From NCBI GenBank assembly GCA_041652555.1, contig JBAZHE010000016.1, positions 1 through 33,559 on the forward strand: a stretch of 33,559 nucleotides of DNA. Reading direction: 5' to 3'. This DNA is from JBAZHE01 sp041652555. GTDB taxonomy: Bacteria > Patescibacteriota > Patescibacteriia > Patescibacteriales > WJLG01. A program made the position numbers and the translations under genes. The notes under the pieces are model-generated. The model saw nothing but the letters and a program-made list of their open reading frames with translations. It was not told the origin of the DNA and did not search any database. Of this stretch, positions 24,194-32,480 are shown in pieces (positions within the stretch are counted from its first letter, which is position 1; each line of letters opens with the position of its first letter).

Positions 24194-24281
24194 TAATGTT
24201 AGGATTTTTTTGTTGCTCAGCTTGACTTTTATATTTTTATATGTTTTAATTAGTTTTTATCGGTTAAGGTTGTACCGGTAG
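24183..24281 (+). CDS. possible small single-pass membrane protein
   Basis: An open frame of 32 codons beginning with GTG inside the last codons of the MBL gene (overlap GTGAAAAATAG). The product is basic-hydrophobic-basic: VKNSNVR, IFLLLSLTFIFLYVLISFY, RLRLYR. This is a classic single helix with flanking charges, and the overlap would allow coupling. Against it, the DNA is T-rich, which yields such helices by chance, and a good promoter for the next gene lies inside it. Confidence 0.3.
   Translation: MKNSNVRIFLLLSLTFIFLYVLISFYRLRLYR
24222..24250 (+). promoter_or_regulatory. promoter of the zinc-ribbon gene
   Basis: TTGACT (24222-24227), 17 bases, TTTAAT (24245-24250) with TG one base upstream. 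The ATG is about 55 bases beyond the predicted start. Confidence 0.6.
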
Positions 24282-24310
24282 ATAAATTAATCAATCAACT
24301 AATAAATTTT

Positions 24311-24985
24311 ATGGGTAAATTTAATCGAGATGACCGTGGCGGGTTTGGAGGAAAATTCGGCGGTCGTGAAAGAAGTTTTGATCGCGGTGATCGTCCGGAA
24401 ATGCATAAAGCGACTTGCGCTGAATGTGGCAGTTCTTGCGAAGTGCCTTTTCGTCCAAGCGGTGATCGTCCAGTGCTTTGTAGTAATTGTTTTAAAAGTT
24501 CCGGTCGGGATAATTCTTCTCGCCGTGATGATTTTCGCCGTGATGATCGGCGCAGTTTTGACCGTCCGAGATTTGAAGAAAAGAAAATGTTTGACGCCAC
24601 CTGCTCTCAATGCGGTAATCATTGCCAAGTTCCTTTTCGCCCAACTCAGGGCAAGGATGTTTTTTGCGATGCTTGTTTCGGCAAGGAAAAAGGAGATATG
24701 AATATTTCTGTTTCTTCTTCCCCGGCCCCAAAAAGTGCTGGCTATGACAAGCAGTTTGAAGCTCTTAATGTCAAACTTAATAAAATTTTAGAGCTCTTGG
24801 GCCAGAAGCCTGAAGTTGCTAAAAAAGCGGAACCGGTTGAAATGTCTATTGAGGCTGAAGCCGATGAAGAAATTGCTAAGGCTGAAGTAAAAAAAATTAA
24901 CAAGAAATCCTCTTCTGCCAAAGTCTCCACCTCCGTTAAGGCTACGGCGGACAAAGCTAAAAAGAAAGTTAGTAAGAAAAAATAA
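24311..24985 (+). CDS. double CxxC-x17-CxxC zinc-ribbon protein
   Basis: 224 residues. An Arg/Gly/Asp-rich N-terminus precedes two zinc ribbons with identical spacing (C36, C39, C57, C60 and C98, C101, C119, C122), both with VPFRP between the cysteine pairs. The linker is rich in RRDD. A coiled segment (FEALNVKLNKILELLG) and a Lys/Ala-rich tail follow. The RG-rich and K-rich ends suggest nucleic-acid binding. CxxC-x17-CxxC ribbons are known as a domain of unknown function in archaea and Patescibacteria. The ATPase at 10773 carries the same ribbon, so the two proteins may share a ligand. Confidence 0.82.
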   Translation: MGKFNRDDRGGFGGKFGGRERSFDRGDRPEMHKATCAECGSSCEVPFRPSGDRPVLCSNCFKSSGRDNSSRRDDFRRDDRRSFDRPRFEEKKMFDATCSQCGNHCQVPFRPTQGKDVFCDACFGKEKGDMNISVSSSPAPKSAGYDKQFEALNVKLNKILELLGQKPEVAKKAEPVEMSIEAEADEEIAKAEVKKINKKSSSAKVSTSVKATADKAKKKVSKKK

Positions 24986-25026
24986 AATTTAAGATAGTTT
25001 AATAAAATCAGGACTCGTCAATTTTC

Positions 25027-25055
25027 TTGACTTTCTTAATTTTTTCCGTTATTCT
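25027..25055 (+). promoter_or_regulatory. rpmF promoter
   Basis: TTGACT (25027-25032), 17 bases, TATTCT (25050-25055). The transcript would have a leader of about 45 AT-rich bases. Confidence 0.55.
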
Positions 25056-25107
25056 GTAAGTATAAACATTTTTTGTTTATATTTTATAATTTATAATTGA
25101 ATAAAGT

Positions 25108-25314
25108 ATGTCAGTACCGCCAAAACGTCGACCTCGGGCAACTGTTAGGATGCGTGCTTCACATTTTGCTTTAAAAAATACGAAGCTTAATGAGTGCCCA
25201 AAGTGCGGCCAAGCAGTTCGTCCGCATTACGCCTGCTCAGTCTGTGGTTCTTACAAGGGCCGAGAGGTTGTTAAGATTAAAACTAAAGCTAAAAAAACAG
25301 CTAAGGGGGAATAA
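25108..25314 (+). CDS. rpmF: 50S ribosomal protein L32
   Basis: 68 residues: MSVPPKRRPRATVRMRASHF followed by a zinc ribbon (CPKC..CSVC) and a basic tail, as in the cysteine-containing bL32 form. Its stop codon lies inside the terminator stem that ends its transcript. Confidence 0.95.
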   Translation: MSVPPKRRPRATVRMRASHFALKNTKLNECPKCGQAVRPHYACSVCGSYKGREVVKIKTKAKKTAKGE

Positions 25315-25333
25315 TTCCCTTCGGCTGTTTTTT
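25292..25333 (+). terminator. rpmF terminator overlapping the gene end
   Basis: AAAAAACAGC (25292-25301) pairs with GCTGTTTTTT (25324-25333), and GGGGA..TTCCC pairs inside. The 5' arm is the coding sequence for the last residues of L32. Confidence 0.85.
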
Positions 25334-25409
25334 GTTTTATATAAGGTTTCTGATCCTGTCCGGAGTTTATCCCGTGCCACGACACTGGACTTGGATGACA
25401 CCAAAAAAT

Positions 25410-25955
25410 ATGTCTAATCGTCATTTAGCGCGTACCATGGTAATGCAGATTCTTTTCACTTGGGATTTTAATGGAAAAAATCCGCAGGTTGATTTTGACG
25501 AGCTGATTAAAAATAATTTTGCTAATTTCGCTCCCGGCTTTGATGACCACGGCTTTGTGGCGGGGAAAATTAAAGGTGTAATAGAACACATAGAAAAAAT
25601 AGACAGCTTAATAACCAAGTATGCCCCGGATTGGCCGTTGGATCAGATTACTATTGTTGACCGCAATGTTCTGCGCATCGGCGCTTATGAATTATTATTT
25701 GAAGAAGAAATTCCGCCACGCGTAGCAATAAACGAAGCGATTGAGATCGCTAAAAATTTCGGTGGCGAATCTTCCGGCAAATTTGTCAACGGTGTTTTGG
25801 GTGCGATTTACAAAAATGAATTGAATAGCCGAGAAGACCTAAAAATCGGCGTCGACGGCAATTTTAAAGAAATACCGGTTAAAGAAGTAAAACCCGTTGA
25901 GGAAGTGAATCTAAAAGAAGAGATAAAAAAATCTTTAATTATTGATAATCTATAA
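25410..25955 (+). CDS. nusB: transcription antitermination factor NusB
   Basis: 181 residues. SNRHLARTMVMQILFTWDFN, then ITIVDRNVLRIGAYELLF, PPRVAINEAIEIAKNFGGESSGKFVNGVLGAIYK give the full NusB fold. NusB binds boxA RNA with S10 to support rRNA transcription. I started at the ATG before SNRHLAR; an open extension of 26 codons upstream has no NusB similarity and runs out of the L32 terminator. The C-terminal tail after about residue 135 (acidic/Lys-rich, EVKPVEEVNLKEEI) exceeds the usual length. Confidence 0.93.
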   Translation: MSNRHLARTMVMQILFTWDFNGKNPQVDFDELIKNNFANFAPGFDDHGFVAGKIKGVIEHIEKIDSLITKYAPDWPLDQITIVDRNVLRIGAYELLFEEEIPPRVAINEAIEIAKNFGGESSGKFVNGVLGAIYKNELNSREDLKIGVDGNFKEIPVKEVKPVEEVNLKEEIKKSLIIDNL

Positions 25956-26033
25956 TTAATTAACTTGTCCGCCTGTTAAATCTTTGCATTATTTTTTTAT
26001 AATTCAACGAGCTAACAGTTTGACAAAATTTTT

Positions 26034-26729
26034 ATGATTGAACTCTCATTATTAGAGGATAGGCTGGGCGTAAAATTCAAGAATCAGGAACTTTTGCGTC
26101 AGGCCTTAGTCCATCGCTCTTATTTAAATGAACATTCTGATTTTCATTTGGATCAAAATGAACGGCTGGAATTTTTGGGCGATGCGGTCTTGGAATTAAT
26201 CGTTACCGAATATTTATTTAAAAATTTTCCGAAAAAACCGGAAGGCGAGCTCACTAACTGGCGCGCCAGTCTGGTGAATGCCGTGATGCTTTCCAAAATT
26301 GCCGCGGAATTGAAGCTGGAAGAAAATTTATATTTATCGCGTGGAGAGGCTAAAGATAAAGATTCTAAGGCGCGGCAATTTATTTTGGCTGATGCCGTGG
26401 AAGCGGTGATTGGTGCGATTTATTTGGATTCTGGCGAAGAGGCGGCCAAACAAGTTATTTATAAATATATAATTTCTAAATTGGAAAATATCGTTAAGAA
26501 CGAATTATATTTTGATTCGAAATCAAAATTTCAGGAAATTTCGCAGGAAAAATACAGTACCACCCCGCATTATAAAGTTTTAAAAGAAGAAGGTCCGGAT
26601 CATGCTAAAATTTTTGAGGTTGGTTTGTTTATTGCTGAAGAGCAGATTTCTGTCGGCACCGGTTCATCCAAACAAGAAGCCCAAGTGGAGGCTGCTAAAA
26701 AAGGTTTAAAAAATAAAAATTGGGAATAA
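26034..26729 (+). CDS. rnc: ribonuclease III
   Basis: 231 residues: an endonuclease domain with signature NERLEFLGDAVLEL (42-55, catalytic Glu and Asp) and ILADAVEAVIGAIY supplying the second acidic pair, then a C-terminal dsRNA-binding domain ending KQEAQVEAAKKGL. It cuts double-stranded precursor stems of rRNA. Two such stems flank the 23S gene downstream. The start follows AAAATTTTT with no Shine-Dalgarno site. Confidence 0.96.
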   Translation: MIELSLLEDRLGVKFKNQELLRQALVHRSYLNEHSDFHLDQNERLEFLGDAVLELIVTEYLFKNFPKKPEGELTNWRASLVNAVMLSKIAAELKLEENLYLSRGEAKDKDSKARQFILADAVEAVIGAIYLDSGEEAAKQVIYKYIISKLENIVKNELYFDSKSKFQEISQEKYSTTPHYKVLKEEGPDHAKIFEVGLFIAEEQISVGTGSSKQEAQVEAAKKGLKNKNWE

Positions 26730-26739
26730 AATAAAAAAT

Positions 26740-27768
26740 ATGAACATCAAAGATTTGTTTCGTGTGGCGATTGATAAAAAAGCTTCCGATATCCATTTGG
26801 CTGTCGGCCTTTTGCCGGCTTTGCGCGTGGATGGAAATCTAATTTCTTTGAATAAATTTCCCCAGATCATTGCTAAAGAATTAAAAGAAATTATCTTTGC
26901 TGTTTTAACTGAGAAACAAAAAGTTCGTCTAGAAGAACAGCGTGATTTGGATTTTAGTTTTGATGTTGATGGTACTCGTTTTCGTGTGAATGTTTGTTAT
27001 GAAAAAGAAAGTTTCAATTTAACTGCTCGCTTGATTAGTGATAAATTGCCGACTATGGAGGATCTCGACTTGCCAGAAAATATTAAAGAGCTTTTGGAAA
27101 AAAATCGCGGTTTAATTTTGATGACCGGTCCGACTGGTTGTGGCAAGTCTACTACTTTGGCGGCGATGATTAATTATGTTAATAGTAATTTTAGTCGCAA
27201 GATAATTACATTAGAGGACCCGATTGAATTTATTTTTGAATCAAAAAAAAGCATTATTGTTCAGCGCCAGTTGGGGAGCGATATACCGTCGTTTGCTTCC
27301 GGTTTGAAATATGCGATGCGTCAAGATCCGAATGTTATCATGGTTGGTGAAATGCGCGACTTAGAAACTGTTTCTGCTACTGTAACCTTGGCCGAGACTG
27401 GCCATTTGGTTTTGGCGACTTTGCATACTAATAATGCCGCTCAGTCCATTGATCGTATTATTGATATTTTCCCGCCGTATCAACAGAGTCAGATTCGCGC
27501 TGAACTGTCTTTGACTTTAGAGGCAGTTATTTCTCAGCGTCTTCTACCAGCCGCGGCCGGCGGACGCGTGGCCACTAGAGAAATTATGATTAGAAATGCC
27601 GCAATTGCTAATCTGATTCGCGAAAATAAAATTGCTCAAATCCAGAGTGTTATAGAATCCAGTGGCGCTGAAGGGATGATTTCTTCTGAACGTTATTTGC
27701 GAAATCTTTTAACTAAAAAATTAATTAGTGAAGAAGTTGCTAAAAGTCAGATGAAAAATTTGTTATAA
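26740..27768 (+). CDS. pilT: type IV pilus retraction ATPase PilT
   Basis: 342 residues. PAS-like N-terminal domain, Walker A GPTGCGKST (130-138), Asp box LEDPIEF, Walker B NVIMVGEMRD, His box TLHTNNAAQSIDRIIDIFP, and the PilT-specific ANLIRENKIAQIQSVI motif. This last motif separates PilT from extension ATPases of the PilB type. Retraction supports twitching, attachment and DNA uptake, fitting DprA and the ComEC-like protein. It starts ten bases after rnc. Confidence 0.95.
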   Translation: MNIKDLFRVAIDKKASDIHLAVGLLPALRVDGNLISLNKFPQIIAKELKEIIFAVLTEKQKVRLEEQRDLDFSFDVDGTRFRVNVCYEKESFNLTARLISDKLPTMEDLDLPENIKELLEKNRGLILMTGPTGCGKSTTLAAMINYVNSNFSRKIITLEDPIEFIFESKKSIIVQRQLGSDIPSFASGLKYAMRQDPNVIMVGEMRDLETVSATVTLAETGHLVLATLHTNNAAQSIDRIIDIFPPYQQSQIRAELSLTLEAVISQRLLPAAAGGRVATREIMIRNAAIANLIRENKIAQIQSVIESSGAEGMISSERYLRNLLTKKLISEEVAKSQMKNLL

Positions 27769-27832
27769 ATTTTTTTAAAAGAGGCTAATATTAAATAATT
27801 TTATAGATTTTTAAAAAATACAACAAATATCC

Positions 27833-27860
27833 TTGACAGATATTTTTTATAATGTATAAT
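27833..27860 (+). promoter_or_regulatory. strong promoter of the 23S-5S unit
   Basis: Consensus TTGACA (27833-27838), 16 bases, consensus TATAAT (27855-27860). Start near 27867. It is the best sigma-70-type promoter in the window, as expected for rRNA. Confidence 0.85.
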
Positions 27861-27888
27861 AATAAACATCGCATAAAACTTCAAAGAT

Positions 27889-27930
27889 ATGAATAAATTA
27901 ATTTTCATTCTATCAATCTCGGCCAGTTAG
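27889..27930 (+). CDS. possible 13-residue leader peptide before 23S
   Basis: ATG at 27889 opens a frame reading MNKLIFILSISAS followed by TAG. It begins about 22 bases after the predicted transcription start and ends just before two hairpins. AAAACTTC just upstream of its start (27875-27882) can pair with GAAGTTTT (27947-27954), competing with a local hairpin. The order promoter, short peptide, alternative stems and terminator is that of translational attenuators. A chance frame is possible, and no clear Shine-Dalgarno site is present. Confidence 0.35.
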   Translation: MNKLIFILSISAS

Positions 27931-27933
27931 TAG

Positions 27934-27983
27934 AAAACTGAACTTAGAAGTTTTTTGCTTACCGCCTGAAGAGCGGTTTTTTG
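27934..27983 (+). terminator. tandem hairpins with T tracts in the 23S leader (attenuator?)
   Basis: AAAACT (27934-27939) pairs with AGTTTT (27949-27954) and a T tract follows. ACCGC (27961-27965) pairs with GCGGT (27973-27977), again followed by TTTTT. Either could end transcription before 23S, unless overridden by NusB-type antitermination or by the alternative pairing. Confidence 0.6.
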
Positions 27984-28245
27984 TTTCAAATAGAGTACCT
28001 AAAAAAACGAAGGCAGCCTTCTGAAAATGATTTAAAATTATTTTCAGAAATACTGATTTCGTAAAGAACTTTGACAATTGAGGTTAGACATTAGACATTA
28101 AATTTAAGACGTTAATATATTAGGTCTTATAAGTTCCAGTTAATTAGAAATAAAAAGAGCAAGCTTGTTTCAGAAAGCTGAAGCGGCTAAAACATTTTTG
28201 TTTCGGCTTTTTATAATTAATTTTATAATTAGAAATAAAAATGTG
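27984..28245 (+). other. 23S precursor leader with processing stems
   Basis: No gene is seen. Contents: a perfect hairpin TTCTGAAAAT / ATTTTCAGAA (28019-28028 with 28040-28049); CAATTGAGGTTA (28075-28086), the exact complement of 32219-32230; heptamer units TTAGACA twice (28084-28097); a hairpin near 28177-28210; and 28231-28254, which pairs with 32155-32178 at the 23S ends. The two long-range stems are nested, as expected for RNase III processing. Confidence 0.75.
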
Positions 28246-28465
28246 GGAAAATCTCGTAAGGGTGTATGGTGGATGCCTTGACATAAGAAGACGATGAAGG
28301 ACGTAGCAGCCTGCGATAAGCTGCGGTGAGGTGGCAAGCAACCTTTGACCCGCAGATGTCCGAATGGGGAAACCCGGCCTGTTGAAGACAGGTCAGCCTC
28401 CGGTCGCAAGATCAGAGGCGGATAACCCGGTGAAGTGAAACATCTCAGTAACCGGAGGAAAAGAA

Positions 28466-28560
28466 AACACATAAAAACGGTTTTCACTAAAATTTCGATA
28501 GAGCTTTGTTCGCAAGAGCAGAGGTTACCTTCGGTATTTTAATGAAAACCTTATTCCCTG
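28466..28560 (+). other. expansion segment in 23S 5' domain
   Basis: Between GGAAAAGAAA and GAGTAGCGGCGAGCG, E. coli has under 20 bases but here there are about 95. GGTTTTCA (28479-28486) pairs with TGAAAACC (28543-28550) and AAAAT (28489-28493) with ATTTT (28536-28540), closing an extra arm that remains part of the rRNA or is processed out. Confidence 0.6.
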
Positions 28561-28886
28561 AGTAGCGGCGAGCGAAACGGGAGAAGTCTAAACCTCGTGA
28601 ACTGCGTTGTCCTGTGCCTTCGGGTATGGGCAACTGAAGGGGCCAAGCCCATATGTTCACGGGAGGTTGCAAGAATAGTAAATTTCATTTCTTGGTGGAA
28701 TGGAGCGGAGTCATAAACGATAATATTTAGTTGAAGCTGGCTGGAAAGCCAGGCCAAAGAGGGTGATAGCCCCGTAAGCAAAAAATATTATTACTCCGTC
28801 GTTATTATTCTTAAGTAGGGCGGGACTCGTGAAATCCCGCTTGAATCCGGGTCGACTATGATCCAAGACTAAATACTTCTTATGAT

Positions 28887-28923
<37 letters not shown>

Positions 28924-29680
28924 CATCCCGGTGAGGGAGTTGAAATAGTATCTGAAACCATACACTTATAAGGAATCGGAGCCTCGTAGCAATACGGGGT
29001 GACGGTGTGCCTATTGAAGAATGAGCCAACGAGTTTATTGCGTGCGGCAAGCCTAAGTTCCTTTTGGAACGCAGGCATAGTGAAAGCGAGGGTTAATAGC
29101 CCGATTTAGTCGCACGCATAAGACCCGAAACGGAGTGATCTAGCCATGACCAGGTTGAAGTTTGTCGAAAGACAAATGGAGGACCGAACCCACTAGCCGT
29201 GCAACACTAGGGGATGAGTTGTGGTTAGCGATGAAATTTCAATCGAACTCCGTAATAGCTGGTTCTCCTCGAAATAGCTTTAGGGCTAGCCTCGGACGTT
29301 TATAATTGGGGGTAGAGCACTGAATGAGGACAAGCCGCAAGGTATTGTTCTTAACCAAACTCCGAATACCAATTAACATAGTCCGGGAGTCAGACCACGG
29401 GGGCTAAGCTTCGTCGGTCGAAAGGGAAACAGCCCAGATCATCGTCTAAGGTCCCAAAATATATGCTAAGTGTAAAAGGTGGTGTCGTGACTGCGACAAC
29501 TAGGAGGTTGGCTTAGAAGCAGCCATCCTTTAAAGATAGCGTAATAGCTCACTAGTCAAGTTGTTTCGCGCCGAATATTTACCGGGGCTAAGCATATTAC
29601 CGAAGACATGGGATTTAAACTTTTAGTTTAAATCGGTAGAGGAGCATTCTGCTCAGCACTGAAGCCAAGCCGTGAGACTT

Positions 29681-29711
<31 letters not shown>

Positions 29712-30374
29712 TGAGTAACATAAAGGCAGGTTAAAACCCTGCCCACCGCAAGCCTAAGGTTTCCTGGGCAACGTAAATCGACCCAGGGTTAGTCGGTCCT
29801 AAGGTGAGGCTGTTGTAATGGCAGCGTAACTGATGGATGAGCTGGTTAATATTCCAGCACTACCTTATTTTTCCGATGGAGGGACGAAATTCCAAGGTTT
29901 GAGCGCCGCACTGGTTTGGCGTTGATAGTTCCAAGAAATGATATTGGCAAATCCGTATCAACAATTTCAAGGGATGTTCAAAAGTTGTACTCGCAAGAGT
30001 ATAGCAATTCAAGTGGCGGAGTTTCCCAGAAAAACTTCTAGGGTTAAGGATAAGGTAACCGTACTGCAAACCGACACAGGTAGGCGAGTCGAGTAGACTC
30101 ACGGTGTACGAGAGAGCCCTCGTTAAGGAACTCGGCAAAAAAGCGGCCGTAAGTTCGCAAGAAGGCCTGCCCCCGAAAGGGGGCCGCAGCTAAAGAGCCC
30201 AAGGGACTGTTTACCAAAAACATAGCTCTCTGCTAACTCGCAAGAGGATGTATAGAGAGTCATGCCTGGCCAGTGTCCAAACGTTAAGGGGAGGGGTTAG
30301 TCCCGAGTAATCGTGACGAAGCCTTGAACTGAAGCGTGGATGAACGCCGGCGATAACTATAATCGTCCTAAGGT

Positions 30375-31265
<891 letters not shown>

Positions 31266-31287
31266 GTGCACGAACGGCATAACCACT

Positions 31288-31322
<35 letters not shown>

Positions 31323-31775
31323 CAAGATGAGTGAAGATGCTCTTTAACCACAGCTGGACGAAAAGACCCCATGAAGCTTTACTACAACTTGATATTGGAT
31401 TTGGAATAATCATGTTCAGAATAGGCGGGAGCCTTCGGGCAACAGTGAGATACCGCCCTTGTTTATTTTAATTCCTAACCCTATCGCCTGAATCGGCGAG
31501 GGGGACAGTGTCTGGCGGGTAGTTTGTCTGGGGCGGATGCCTCCCAAAAGGTAACGGAGGCGTTTACAAAGGTTGGCTATCCCGGAATGGAAACCCGGGA
31601 GATAGCGTAAAGGCATAAGCCAGCTTTACTGCAAGACTGACGCGTCGAGCAGTTGCGAAAGCAGAACTTAGTGATCCGACCATCCAATATAGGATGGTGG
31701 AAGCTCATCGGATAAAAGCTACTCTGGGGATAACAGGCTAGTCTGGTCCAAGCGTCCACAGCGACGACCAGGTTC

Positions 31776-31811
<36 letters not shown>

Positions 31812-31818
31812 TAGAAGC

Positions 31819-31852
<34 letters not shown>

Positions 31853-32018
31853 TACGCGAGCTGGGTTCAAACCGTCGTAAGACAGGTTGGTCTCCTATCT
31901 ACTGTGGTCGTGGAAATTTGAGGGGTCTATTCTCTAGTACGAGAGGACCGAGAAGAACGAAGCTCTGGTGTGCCAGCTGTCCCGCCAGGGGCATTGCTGG
32001 GTAGCTAACTTCGGTTTT

Positions 32019-32049
<31 letters not shown>

Positions 32050-32165
32050 TGTCCCCAAGATCAGATTTCATAGATTGGCGAGAGATTATCGCCTTGATAG
32101 GCTCTAGGTGTAAGTGTCGCAAGACATTCAGCCGAGGAGTACTAATAAATCATTAGATTTTCCCA

Positions 32166-32265
32166 CATTTTTGTTTCTAAAATGGGAAATTTACACGCGA
32201 GAAAATGTTTAATTGTTTTAACCTCAATTGCCAGAGTTTTTAAAAAGAAAACTTTAAAGACATCA
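32166..32265 (+). other. 23S-5S spacer
   Basis: No tRNA or gene. It holds the right arms of both 23S processing stems (32155-32178 and 32219-32230) and AT-rich linker. CAGAGTT after the second arm extends the pairing with AACTTTG upstream of 28075. Confidence 0.8.
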
Positions 32266-32399
32266 TTATTTTGGTGGCATCGCGGCGGGGTCACACCTGA
32301 TCCCTTCCCGAACTCAGAAGTTAAGCCCGCCAGCTCCGATGGTACTTGGGCCTGAGCCCTGGTAGAGTAGGACGCCGCCAGAATAATGGTGTTTTTTTA
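32261..32399 (+). terminator. terminator formed by the extended 5S stem
   Basis: The 5S terminal stem continues outward (CATCATTATT with AATAATGGTG) and is followed at once by a run of seven T, so the 5S helix itself can act as the terminator of the 23S-5S transcript. Confidence 0.6.
32267..32385 (+). rRNA. 5S ribosomal RNA
   Basis: The terminal stem (TTATTTTGGTGGC with GCCGCCAGAATAA) encloses CCCGAACTCAGAAGTTAAGCC and GGTAGAGTAGGACG, the conserved 5S elements. Ends are accurate to about two bases. Confidence 0.94.
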
Positions 32400-32437
32400 T
32401 TGGTAAAATATGGCAGGGACATAAGTCTCCGGTTTTT

Positions 32438-32466
32438 TTGCTAAAATTTTTAGGTGATGTTAAAAT
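32438..32466 (+). promoter_or_regulatory. promoter of the EndoQ-like gene
   Basis: TTGCTA (32438-32443), 17 bases, TAAAAT (32461-32466) with TG one base upstream, 14 bases before the ATG at 32481. The predicted leader is about 7-8 bases. Confidence 0.6.
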
Positions 32467-32480
32467 AAAAGCATCTAACT

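Noticed and set aside
28071..28099. Second 23S promoter beginning with TTGACA at 28071
   Set aside because: No -10 box is found 15-19 bases downstream; the bases are part of a processing stem.
30361..30374. Intron placed at the I-CeuI intron position (after U1923)
   Set aside because: CCTAAGGT continues uninterrupted after position 1923; the break is eight bases later, after U1931.
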